Source: Streptomyces caniferus
GTDB lineage: Bacteria; Actinomycetota; Actinomycetes; Streptomycetales; Streptomycetaceae
NCBI RefSeq assembly: GCF_009811555.1
Contig: NZ_BLIN01000005.1
Location: forward strand, 1,249,501 to 1,313,500
Length of the DNA: 64,000 nt
Direction: 5' to 3'
Position 1 is the stretch's first letter, and each line of letters begins with the position of its first letter. Shown one piece after another: positions 15,395-23,473 of this stretch. The notes under the pieces are model-generated. The model made no database searches and had not been told where the DNA came from. It was given only the letters and a program-made list of their open reading frames with translations. The translations under genes were made by a program, and so were the position numbers.

Positions 15395-16723
15395 ATGCCG
15401 GAAGCGGCTACGGGCAGTGAGGCGTTCGACGAAGCGGAACGACTCTCCGCGGACGCGTTGCACGCCCTGCAACTGACACGGCTGCGCGCCTCGTTGCAGC
15501 ACGCCCACGACCACGTCCCGTTCTACCGGGAGGCCTTCGACCGGGCCGGGGTGCATCCGCAGGACTGCCGTTCGCTCGGCGATCTCGCCCGCTTCCCGTT
15601 CACCGTCAAGGACGATCTGCGCGCCCAGTACCCCTTCGGGATGTTCGCCGTCCCGAAGGAGAAAGTCCGCCGCATCCACGCCTCCAGCGGCACCACCGGC
15701 CGCCCGACGATCGTCGGCTACACCGAGCGCGATCTGTCGCACTGGGCGGACGTCGTCGCCCGCTCCCTCCGTGCGGCCGGCGCGCGGCCCGGTCACACGG
15801 TCCATATCGCGTACGGGTACGGACTGTTCACCGGCGGTCTGGGCGCCCACTACGGCGCCGAACGGCTCGGCTGCACGGTCGTGCCGGCGTCCGGCGGGAT
15901 GACCAGCCGGCAGGTGCAGATCATCCAGGACCTCCGGCCCGAGATCATCATGGTCACGCCGTCCTACATGCTCACGCTGCTGGACGAGTTCGAGCGGCAG
16001 GGCATCGATCCCCGTACGACCTCGCTGGAGGTGGGCGTCTTCGGCGCCGAGCCCTGGACACAGGAGATGCGCCGCGAGATCGAGGAGCGGTTCGCGATCG
16101 ACGCCGTGGACATATACGGCCTGTCGGAGGTGATGGGGCCCGGCGTCGCCCAGGAGTGCGTGGAGACCAAGGACGGGCTCCACATCTGGGAGGACCACTT
16201 CTACCCGGAGGTGGTCGACCCGATCACCGGCGAGGTACTGCCGGACGGTGCGCACGGCGAGCTGGTGTTCACCTCGCTCACCAAGGAGGCGATGCCGGTC
16301 ATCCGCTACCGCACCCGTGACCTGACCCGGCTGCTGCCCGGTAGCGCGCGGGCCCCCTTCCGCCGGATGGAGAAGATCACCGGACGCAGCGACGACATGA
16401 TCATCCTGCGCGGGGTCAACCTCTTCCCCGCGCAGGTCGAGGAGATCGTGCTGCGGACGCCCGGGGTCGCCCCGCACTTCCAGCTGAAGCTGACCCGGGA
16501 GGGCCGGATGGACCGGCTGACCGTGCGCGCCGAGGCCCGGCCGGACGCTCCTCCCGAGGTGCGCACGGTCGCCGCCGGGCTGATCGCGCGCGGCGTCAAG
16601 GAGGGCATCGGGGTCTCCGTCGCGGTCGAGATCGTCGACCCCGAGACCCTGGAACGCTCGGTGGGCAAGATCAAGCGCATCGTGGACGCCCGGCCGCGGG
16701 ACAGGGCTGCGGACACGTCCTGA
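15395..16723 (+). CDS. paaK: Phenylacetate--CoA ligase family protein
   Basis: The 442-residue enzyme has the short-ligase layout of PaaK. It shows HDHVPFYREAFDRAGVHPQD at the N-terminus, the AMP-binding loop HASSGTTGRPTIVGYTERD (about 94-112), the IYGLSEVMGPGVAQEC motif and the C-terminal GRSDDMIILRGVNLFPAQVEE. It should activate phenylacetate (or a related aryl acid) to its CoA ester, the first step of phenylacetate catabolism. No other paa gene (epoxidase or ring-opening) is nearby, so it is an isolated copy. ATG is preferred over a GTG nine bases upstream. A PaaR-like palindrome lies directly in front. Confidence 0.85.
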   Translation: MPEAATGSEAFDEAERLSADALHALQLTRLRASLQHAHDHVPFYREAFDRAGVHPQDCRSLGDLARFPFTVKDDLRAQYPFGMFAVPKEKVRRIHASSGTTGRPTIVGYTERDLSHWADVVARSLRAAGARPGHTVHIAYGYGLFTGGLGAHYGAERLGCTVVPASGGMTSRQVQIIQDLRPEIIMVTPSYMLTLLDEFERQGIDPRTTSLEVGVFGAEPWTQEMRREIEERFAIDAVDIYGLSEVMGPGVAQECVETKDGLHIWEDHFYPEVVDPITGEVLPDGAHGELVFTSLTKEAMPVIRYRTRDLTRLLPGSARAPFRRMEKITGRSDDMIILRGVNLFPAQVEEIVLRTPGVAPHFQLKLTREGRMDRLTVRAEARPDAPPEVRTVAAGLIARGVKEGIGVSVAVEIVDPETLERSVGKIKRIVDARPRDRAADTS

Positions 16724-16939
16724 GGCCGGACCCAGGACGGGTCCTGCGGAGGCGCCCTGAGGAGGGGCCCGGGGAGAGGCCGGGTGGCCTTCCGGGCCCC
16801 CGCACCGCCCCTTCCGCGGAAGTCCCCGGGAGTCCGTGCGATGGCACCGGGTTCTGGCGGATTCCGGCGCGCTCCGGCGGGCTTGCGTCGCGACCCGCCG
16901 GCTCCGGCGCCGCAAGGACGCGGCCGGTGGCGTGGCGGC

Positions 16940-17812
16940 TCAGTCCGTCGGGGCCAGGCGGGCGGCGAGATCGGCGAAGGCCGTGCGGACGGCTTCCGGG
17001 TTCTCCACCCAGGGGAAGTGGCCGGCCTCCGCGATCCGGCGGTGCAGCACGTGCGGCCCCTGGAAGCCGGGCTCGTCCTGCCAGAGGCGCTGGTCGACCA
17101 CGTGGTCCCGGTCACCGCTGACGATGAGGGTCGGCAGGTCCCGCGGTGTCCAGCGGGCGCGGTAGTCGTCGTCGAAATGGGCGTCGGCCCAGGCCACCGC
17201 GTCATGGCAGTAGGGAAGGCCGCTGAGCAGCGCCCGGCCCTCGGCGGAGGCGGAAGGCCTGAAGTTCCAGGGCGCGGCGGCCAGCGTCAGTGCCCGCAGG
17301 GTCCGGTCGTCGGGCTGCCGGGCATAGCGCTCGGCCGCGGCGTCGACCTCGGGGAGCGGGTGGTCCTGGGCGTAGCGGGCGAAGCCGGAGCGCCAGCCCG
17401 CGTGCGGTGCGCTGCTGATCAGCACCAGGCCCGCGAGCTGTGCCGGGAGTTCCGGGACGGACAGTAGGAACATGCCCCCGGTGGAGTGGCCGACCATCAC
17501 CACCTCGTCCAGCGCCTGCGCGGCCTCCGCCAGGACTCCCGGCCACTGGGCGTAGGGATCGGCCGGAACCGCGGGCAGACCGCGGTTGGAGCCGTCGCCG
17601 GGCAGATCGACCAGCCAGGCGGATCCGGGGACCCGGGCCGCCGCCACCAGGCCGTGCAGGGATTCGGAGCCCAGCCCCGGCCCGCCGGGCACGAAGAGCC
17701 AGTTTCCGCGCCCGTCACCGGAGGAGACCCGGCGCAGCCTGACTCCCGAAGCCGTCCACCACTCCTGCCCCTCCGCTTCCACCGTTCCCGCTCTCTCTCC
17801 GTCATGCGCCAT
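16940..17812 (-). CDS. Alpha/beta hydrolase
   Basis: The hydrolase core is clear: WLFVPGGPGLGSESLHGLV (oxyanion loop), VVMVGHSTGGMFLL with nucleophile Ser in G-H-S-T-G, LPTLIVSGDRDHVVD with the acidic residue, and EAGHFPWVENP with the catalytic His. The G-G-P-G-x-G start is reminiscent of proline-iminopeptidase-like hydrolases, but no specific substrate is visible. The start is uncertain. The 5' end holds a short duplication giving two MAHDGE copies, and three ATGs (17812, 17836, 17890) are possible with no strong ribosome site at any. Confidence 0.8.
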   Translation of the reverse strand: MAHDGERAGTVEAEGQEWWTASGVRLRRVSSGDGRGNWLFVPGGPGLGSESLHGLVAAARVPGSAWLVDLPGDGSNRGLPAVPADPYAQWPGVLAEAAQALDEVVMVGHSTGGMFLLSVPELPAQLAGLVLISSAPHAGWRSGFARYAQDHPLPEVDAAAERYARQPDDRTLRALTLAAAPWNFRPSASAEGRALLSGLPYCHDAVAWADAHFDDDYRARWTPRDLPTLIVSGDRDHVVDQRLWQDEPGFQGPHVLHRRIAEAGHFPWVENPEAVRTAFADLAARLAPTD

Positions 17813-18014
17813 GCGTTTCTCACCGTCATGGGCCATGCGTTTCGCCGCCCCGGGGACGATAGGCGCTGGAGGCCGTTGTGGGCCCGGCATTTCCCGGATG
17901 CACGGTGCGGGAGCGGGCCCCGACGCGCGGATTCAGCGGGCCGGCGGGCGCGGACCGCTGTCGGACACAGCCCCGCACAGGCCGCTCGGCAGGCGGGCCG
18001 GCCGGCGGATCGGC

Positions 18015-18815
18015 TCAGCCCAGCGTCGGGTCCCCCTTGATCAGGGCGAACGGGGCGCCTGCCGGGTCCTTGACCATCGCCAGTCGGCCGACACCCGGGG
18101 CGTCGACGGGCGGGATCAGGGCCGTGGCACCCTGGCCGGTGGCCGCGGCGAAGGTGGCGTCGCAGTCGGTCACGCCGAAGTACGGGTGCCACTCGGAGGT
18201 CGAACCGGCCTCCAGATGCTCCTTGCCCAGCTGCATGATGCCGCCGTGCCCGGTGTCGTCGGCCTTGCCGCCGCCCGGTGCGGAGACGACGGAGTAGATC
18301 ATGTCACCGCCCATCGGCATGTCCTGGTGGCTCCAGGAGAAGACCGAGCGGTAGAAGCCCTTCGCGGCGGCCGCATCGGTGGTGTACAGCTCCGTCCAGC
18401 ACAGGGAGTTCGGTTCCATGACCGTCTCCAGGCCCTGGACGTCGCCCGGCTGCCACACGGCGAAGTCGGCACCCGTCGAGTCGGTGAACGCGGCCAGCCG
18501 GCCCGCGGTGAAGACGTCCATCGGCGGGACGCGCACCGCGCCGCCGGCCTGCTCCACCGACTTGAGCGTGGCGTCCGCGTCGGGGGTCTGGAAGTACACC
18601 GTCCAGGCGGAGCGCGCGCCCTCCTCCATCAGCGGGCCGACGGCTCCGACGGTCTTGCCGTCGAGCTGGAAGAAGCCGTACCCGCCGGAGTCCGGGCCGG
18701 CCGACTGGAAGGTCCAGCCGAACACGGCGCCGTAGAAGGCGACGGCGTCGTCGATGTCGGGGGCCCCGAGGTCGAGCCAGTTCGGTGTTCCCGGGACGTA
18801 GTGGGTCGTCAGCAT
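18015..18815 (-). CDS. VOC family protein (two glyoxalase/bleomycin-resistance domains)
   Basis: The 266-residue protein contains two vicinal-oxygen-chelate modules. The first (about 8-125) has PNWLDLGAPDIDDAVAFYGA and GRLAAFTDSTGADFAVWQPG. The second (about 135-260) has CWTELYTTDAAAAKGFYRSV and GRLAMVKDPAGAPFALIKG. This two-domain layout is common in Streptomyces (CFP30-like hydroxylase or antibiotic-binding relatives), and the function cannot be fixed. A second protein of the same architecture is encoded at 35473-36237. The neighbouring genes on the same strand are unrelated. Confidence 0.85.
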   Translation of the reverse strand: MLTTHYVPGTPNWLDLGAPDIDDAVAFYGAVFGWTFQSAGPDSGGYGFFQLDGKTVGAVGPLMEEGARSAWTVYFQTPDADATLKSVEQAGGAVRVPPMDVFTAGRLAAFTDSTGADFAVWQPGDVQGLETVMEPNSLCWTELYTTDAAAAKGFYRSVFSWSHQDMPMGGDMIYSVVSAPGGGKADDTGHGGIMQLGKEHLEAGSTSEWHPYFGVTDCDATFAAATGQGATALIPPVDAPGVGRLAMVKDPAGAPFALIKGDPTLG

Positions 18816-18923
18816 GGGTGTCCTCCGTCGCGCGGATGGTGGCGTTCACGGCTGTTTCCCGCCGTTTCTCAGGATGGCAGGGGGCACTGACAATCGCCCT
18901 TCCGCGCGCCGCGCCTGCCCGGC

Positions 18924-20534
18924 TCAGGGCGCGCCGAACCGTGCGCGCAGCTCCCGCTTGAGGACCTTGCCGCTGGCGTTCCGCGGCAGCGCGTCCACGA
19001 ACATCACCCGTTTGGGCGCCTTGAACGGCGCGAGGCGGGCGCGGGCCGCCGCGATCAGCTCCTGCTCCCCCACGCCCGCCCCGCCGTCCGCGTCCCCGGT
19101 GCCGCCCGTCCCGTCGCTACGCCGTACGACCACCGCGGTCACCGCCTCGATCCAGCGCTCGTCCGGCAGTCCGATGACCGCGACCTCGGCCACCTGCGGA
19201 TGCTCGTAGAGCACGTCCTCCACCTGGCGCGAGGCGACCAGGACGCCACCGGAGTTGATGACGTCCTTCACCCGGTCGACCACCGTGAAATAGCCGTCGG
19301 CGTCACGGACGGCGAGGTCGCCGGAGTGGAACCAGCCGTCCCGGAACGCCTCGGCGGTCTCCTCGGGCTTGTCCCAGTAGCCGGTGCACAGTTGTGGGGA
19401 GCGGTAGACGACCTCGCCCCGGGTGCCGTCCGGCACCTCCCGGCCCTCCTCGTCCACCACCCGCGCCTCGACGAACAGCACCGGGCGCCCGCAGGAGTCC
19501 ATCCGGCCCTCGTGTTCGTCGGGGCCGAGGACGGTGGCCAGCGGCCCGATCTCGCTCTGCCCGAAGCAGTTGTAGAAGGCGAGTGCGGGCAGCCGGGCCC
19601 GGAGCCGCTCCAGGACCGGTACCGGCATGATCGAGGCCCCGTAGTAGGCCTTGCGCAGCCCGGTCAGCTCCCGGGTGGTGAAGCCGGGGTGGTTCGCCAG
19701 CGCGATCCACACGGTCGGCGGCGCGAACAGGCTGTCGGCCAGGCCCTCTTCCACCAGGTCGAAGATCCGGTCCGGGTCGGGACCGTCCAGGATGGTGTTC
19801 TCCGCGCCCACCGCCAGGTAGGGCAGCAGGAAGACATGCATCTGCGCGGAGTGGTAGAGCGGGAGCGAGTGCAGCGGCCGGTCGGTCTCCTTCAGGTCGA
19901 GGGCGACGACGGCGCTGGTGTACTCGTGCACCAGGGCACGGTGCGTCATCATCGCGCCCTTGGGCAGGGCGGTGGTCCCCGAGGTGTAGAGAAGCTGGAC
20001 GAGATCCTCGTCGGACACCTCGGCCACCGGCTCGTCGGCCACCCCCTCGTCGGCATCCGGCTCGTCGGCGTCCGGCTCAGCGGTGACCGGCCCGCCGGCG
20101 TCCGGCCCGGCGCCGGCCGCGAGCCGCTCCAGCAGCCCGTCGGGCGCCCCGTACAGCGGCATGGTGCGTACGGAGTCCGGGAGCCGGTGCGCGAGGGCGG
20201 CGTCGGTGAGCACCAGCGCGCTGCCCGACTGTGTGACGAGGTAGCGCAGATCCTCGCCGGTGAGGCTGTGGTTGACCGGCACATGCACCAGTCCGGCGCG
20301 GGCACAGGCCAGGAACCCGATCAGGTACGCATCCGAGTTGTGGCCGTAGGAGGCGACCCGGTCGCCGGGCCGCAGGCCGTCCGCCCGCAGCAGCCGGGCC
20401 GCGGCGGTCACCGCGTCGTCCAGCTCGCGATAGGTCCAGGCCCGGTCCGCGTACCGCACCGCGGTCCGTCCGGGCACCCGACGGGCGCTGCGTCGCAGGA
20501 CTCCGTCGACCGTATTGCTCCGCGCTTGCGTCAT
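18924..20534 (-). CDS. Acyl-CoA ligase (FadD-type AMP-dependent synthetase)
   Basis: The 536-residue enzyme has the AMP-binding loop LLYTSGTTALPKGAMMTH (about 195-212) and YNCFGQSEIGPLATVLG. It also has the GWFHSGDLAVRDADGYFTVVDR hinge region and the catalytic Lys in RNASGKVLKRELR. It activates a carboxylic acid with ATP and CoA; chain or ring specificity cannot be read. An acidic low-complexity insert (EPDADEPDADEGVADEPVAE) sits just before the AMP loop, and a Gly/Asp/Ala-rich insert lies near residue 490. It is the last gene of a leftward run with a second acyl-CoA ligase and a nitronate monooxygenase. Confidence 0.85.
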   Translation of the reverse strand: MTQARSNTVDGVLRRSARRVPGRTAVRYADRAWTYRELDDAVTAAARLLRADGLRPGDRVASYGHNSDAYLIGFLACARAGLVHVPVNHSLTGEDLRYLVTQSGSALVLTDAALAHRLPDSVRTMPLYGAPDGLLERLAAGAGPDAGGPVTAEPDADEPDADEGVADEPVAEVSDEDLVQLLYTSGTTALPKGAMMTHRALVHEYTSAVVALDLKETDRPLHSLPLYHSAQMHVFLLPYLAVGAENTILDGPDPDRIFDLVEEGLADSLFAPPTVWIALANHPGFTTRELTGLRKAYYGASIMPVPVLERLRARLPALAFYNCFGQSEIGPLATVLGPDEHEGRMDSCGRPVLFVEARVVDEEGREVPDGTRGEVVYRSPQLCTGYWDKPEETAEAFRDGWFHSGDLAVRDADGYFTVVDRVKDVINSGGVLVASRQVEDVLYEHPQVAEVAVIGLPDERWIEAVTAVVVRRSDGTGGTGDADGGAGVGEQELIAAARARLAPFKAPKRVMFVDALPRNASGKVLKRELRARFGAP

Positions 20535-20611
20535 GGCGCGATCCTGGGCCGCACCTCACCGCCGGTCAAGCACCCGGCCGGAGTTGGGGACGGCAGCGGC
20601 CGGACCGCCCG

Positions 20612-20639
20612 CCGGGGCCGGACCCGAGCCCGGCCCCGG
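20612..20639 (-). terminator. GC-rich hairpin between two acyl-CoA ligase genes
   Basis: Perfect arms CCGGGGCCGG and its complement (20612-20621, 20630-20639) flank 8 bases, just after the upstream ligase stop (20660, minus strand). It may terminate or attenuate transcription before the next ligase. Confidence 0.55.
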
Positions 20640-20659
20640 GGACCGGCCCCGGGTTACGC

Positions 20660-22219
20660 CTACACCGCCCGCTCCCGCCCCTCCCAGTACGGGTCCCGCA
20701 GCCGGCGCTTGTAGAGCTTGCCGTTGGGGTCGCGTGGCATGACGGTGATGAAGTCGACCGACTTGGGCCGTTTGTAGCCGGCCAGTTGCCGGGCGCAGTG
20801 GGCCATGATCTCGGCCGCCAGTCCGGGCCCCGGCACCTGGCCCTCGGCGGGTTCCACGACGGCCTTGACCTCCTCGCCCCAGTCGTCGTGCGGGATGCCG
20901 AAGGCGGCCGCGTCGGCGACCGCGGGGTGGCCGAGCAGGACGGATTCGATCTCGGCGGGGTAGATGTTCACCCCGCCCGAGATGATCATGTCGATCTTGC
21001 GGTCGCGGAGGAAGAGGTAGCCGTCCGCGTCCAGGTACCCGAGGTCGCCGACAGTGAAGAAGTCGCCGATCCGGTTCTTCTTCGTCTTGCCCTCGTCCTT
21101 GTGGTACTGGAAGCCGCCGGTGCTCATCTTCATGTAGACGGTGCCGAGTTCGCCCGCGGGCAGCCGGTTTCCGTCGTCGTCGAAGACGGCCAGTTCGCTG
21201 ATCGGCCAGGCCTTGCCGACCGTCCCGGGCTTCTTGAGCCAGTCCTCGGCGGTCGCGAAGGCGCCGCCGCCCTCACTGGCCGCGTAGTACTCCTCGACGC
21301 AGTCCCCCCACCAGTCGATCATCGCGCGTTTGACGTGGTCGGGGCAGGGCGCGGCACCGTGCAGGGCGTGCCGCATCGAACTCACGTCGTACGCCGCGCG
21401 GGTCTCCTCCGGCAGGGCGAGCAGCCGGTGGAACTGGGTGGGCACCATATGGGTGTGGGTGCAGCGGTGGGCGTCGATCAGGGCCAGCATGCTCTGCGGC
21501 GTCCACTTGTCCATCAGGACCAGGCGATGGCCGATGTGCAGCGAGGCGCCGGCGAACTGCAGTACGGCGGTGTGGTAGAGCGGCGAGCAGACCAGGTGGA
21601 CGTTGTCGTCGAACGGCGTGATGCCGAAGATGCCGAGGAATCCGCCCAGGTGGGCGGACTCGGGCGCGGTGCCGGGCAACGGCCTGCGGATGCCGCGCGG
21701 GCGTCCGGTGGTGCCCGAGGTGTAGTTCATGACCCAGCCCAGCGTGCGGTCCTCGGGCGCGGACTCCGGCTGCCCGTCCAGGAGTTGGGCGTACGGCCGG
21801 AAGCCGTCGATATGACCGAGGGCATGGCGCCGGGACGCCGGCAGCTCCGCCTCGTCGGCCGCGTGCCGGGCCGCCTCCGCGAACCGCTCGTGCGCGATCA
21901 GCACCTTCGCCCCGGAGTCGGCGACGATCCAGGCGATCTCCGGGCCGACCAGGTGGTGGTTGACGGGCACCAGGTAGAAACCGGCCTGGGACGCGGCGAG
22001 ATAGGCGGTGAAGAACTCGACGCCGTTCGGGAGGACCACGGCGAAGGCGTCGCCGCGCCGCAGGCCCGCCGCGCGCAGGCCGTGGACCAGTTGGTTGCTC
22101 GCGGCGTGCAGCCGGCCCGCGGTCCACTCCTCGCCGTCCGGGGCGATCAGGACCGTACGGTCCGGGTCGGCGGTGGCCTGCGCCCAGAATCCGTTGGGCG
22201 GTGGGGAGTCTTGGGTCAT
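20660..22219 (-). CDS. Acyl-CoA ligase (FadD-type)
   Basis: The 519-residue protein starts MTQDSPPPNGFWAQA, with GAGGAGG about 8 bases upstream. Motifs are MNYTSGTTGRPRGIRRPLPG (AMP loop), YYAASEGGGAFATAEDW, DFFTVGDLGYLDADGYLFLRDR and the catalytic Lys in DPNGKLYKRRLRDPYWEGRER. The EGG...GKLYKR features and the tail fit the mycobacterial-type fatty or steroid acyl-CoA synthetases. The substrate is unknown. It starts 19 bases after the nitronate monooxygenase stop and so is probably co-transcribed with it and under the same palindromic operator. Confidence 0.85.
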   Translation of the reverse strand: MTQDSPPPNGFWAQATADPDRTVLIAPDGEEWTAGRLHAASNQLVHGLRAAGLRRGDAFAVVLPNGVEFFTAYLAASQAGFYLVPVNHHLVGPEIAWIVADSGAKVLIAHERFAEAARHAADEAELPASRRHALGHIDGFRPYAQLLDGQPESAPEDRTLGWVMNYTSGTTGRPRGIRRPLPGTAPESAHLGGFLGIFGITPFDDNVHLVCSPLYHTAVLQFAGASLHIGHRLVLMDKWTPQSMLALIDAHRCTHTHMVPTQFHRLLALPEETRAAYDVSSMRHALHGAAPCPDHVKRAMIDWWGDCVEEYYAASEGGGAFATAEDWLKKPGTVGKAWPISELAVFDDDGNRLPAGELGTVYMKMSTGGFQYHKDEGKTKKNRIGDFFTVGDLGYLDADGYLFLRDRKIDMIISGGVNIYPAEIESVLLGHPAVADAAAFGIPHDDWGEEVKAVVEPAEGQVPGPGLAAEIMAHCARQLAGYKRPKSVDFITVMPRDPNGKLYKRRLRDPYWEGRERAV

Positions 22220-22238
22220 TGCGCTGTCCTCCTCAAGA

Positions 22239-23342
22239 TCAGCCACGTCCGGCGATGCGGTTGATGCGGTCGACGGCCCGCTCGAAACCGCGGGTGAGGT
22301 CGTCGAAGACGGCCGCCACACTGCGCTCGCTGTTCATCCGGCCGACGATCTGGCCGACCGGGGTGCCGAGCAGCGGCTCGACCTCGTAGCGCTGGATACG
22401 GGAGTTGGCCTCGGCGACCAGCAGCCCCTGCAGCGGCATCGGGAGAGGGCCGGGGCCACCCGGTTCGTCCCAGGCGTCGGTCCATTCGGTGCGCAGTTGA
22501 CGGGCGGGTTTGCCGGTCAGGGCGCGGGAGCGGACGGTGTCGCCCGGACCCGCGGCGAGCAGCTTCGCGGTCAGCCGCCGGGAGTGCAGATCGGCCTCCT
22601 CGGTGGTCAGCCAGAGCGAGCCCAGCCAGACGCCCTGGGCGCCGAGGGCGAGCCCGGCGGCGATCTGTTCCCCGGTGCCGATACCGCCCGCGGCGAGCAC
22701 CGGCAGCGGATCGACGGCGGCCACCACCTCGGGGGTGAGGACCATGGTGGCGATCTCGCCGGTGTGCCCGCCCGCCTCGTACCCCTGGGCGACGACGATG
22801 TCGATGCCGGCGGCCTTGTGGTGGCGTGCGTGGCGCGGGCTGCCGGCGAGTGCGGCGACGAGGACGCCGTGGTCGTGGGCGCGCCGGATGACGTCGGCCG
22901 GCGGCGAGCCGAGGGCGTTGGCCAGCAGCTTGATCGGATAGTCGAAGGCCACATCGAGCTGGGAGCGGGCGACCTGCTCCATCCAGCCGGTGATCCGCCA
23001 GCCGGACGCCTCCCCCTCCGCGAGCGGCGGCACCTGGTGCTTGTCGAGGAGCTCGGTGACGAAGCGTCGGTGCCCCTCCGGGATCATCGCCTCGACCTCG
23101 GCCTCGGTGACGCCCTCCACCTTCTTGGCGGGCATCACCACATCGAGCCCGTACGGCAGCCCTCCGGTGTGCTCCTGCATCCAGTCCAGGTCGCGGGCGA
23201 GTTCGTCCGGTGCGGTGTAGCGGACCGCGCCGAGCACCCCGAACCCGCCGGCCCGGGTGATCGCCGCGGCGACCGCGGGGAACGGCGTGAACCCGAAGAC
23301 GGCGTGCTCGACTCCCAGCGCGTTGCTCAGCTCCGTCTGCAT
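22239..23342 (-). CDS. Nitronate monooxygenase / NMO-like FMN oxidoreductase
   Basis: The 367-residue TIM-barrel flavoprotein shows ITRAGGFGVLGAVRYT at the N-terminus. It also shows GIDIVVAQGYEAGGHTGEIATMVLTPEV (the active-site His is in GGHTG) and PVLAAGGIGTGEQIAAGLALGAQGVWLGSLW (FMN-phosphate loop). NMO enzymes oxidise nitronates, but many actinobacterial homologues in lipid-catabolic clusters probably act as flavin reductases or dehydrogenases. The neighbouring acyl-CoA ligases point that way. A palindrome related to the one before the FadD19-like gene lies 41 bases upstream of the ATG. Confidence 0.85.
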   Translation of the reverse strand: MQTELSNALGVEHAVFGFTPFPAVAAAITRAGGFGVLGAVRYTAPDELARDLDWMQEHTGGLPYGLDVVMPAKKVEGVTEAEVEAMIPEGHRRFVTELLDKHQVPPLAEGEASGWRITGWMEQVARSQLDVAFDYPIKLLANALGSPPADVIRRAHDHGVLVAALAGSPRHARHHKAAGIDIVVAQGYEAGGHTGEIATMVLTPEVVAAVDPLPVLAAGGIGTGEQIAAGLALGAQGVWLGSLWLTTEEADLHSRRLTAKLLAAGPGDTVRSRALTGKPARQLRTEWTDAWDEPGGPGPLPMPLQGLLVAEANSRIQRYEVEPLLGTPVGQIVGRMNSERSVAAVFDDLTRGFERAVDRINRIAGRG

Positions 23343-23382
23343 GCGCGAAGGATGCCGCAGCGGGCCGTACGAGGGAAGAGAC

Positions 23383-23403
23383 TTTCTGATGCAGCGTCAG
23401 AAA
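23383..23403. promoter_or_regulatory. Perfect palindrome TTTCTGA-N7-TCAGAAA upstream of the NMO gene
   Basis: Seven-base perfect arms separated by TGCAGCG. The inner TCTGA-N7-TCAGA equals the element at 11936-11952, so one TetR-like regulator may control both loci. It is located between the NMO start and the upstream oxidoreductase stop. Confidence 0.6.
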
Positions 23404-23473
23404 CTTGGCGCCGGGCCCCGGAACGGGCTGCCGCCGGCCGCCCCGGGACGCCGGGACGGCCGGCCCGCGCCCT

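Noticed and set aside
16728..16744. Terminator after the PaaK-type gene
   Set aside because: GGACCC-N5-GGGTCC is only a 6-base stem, weaker than the other hairpins in the window, so I did not call it.
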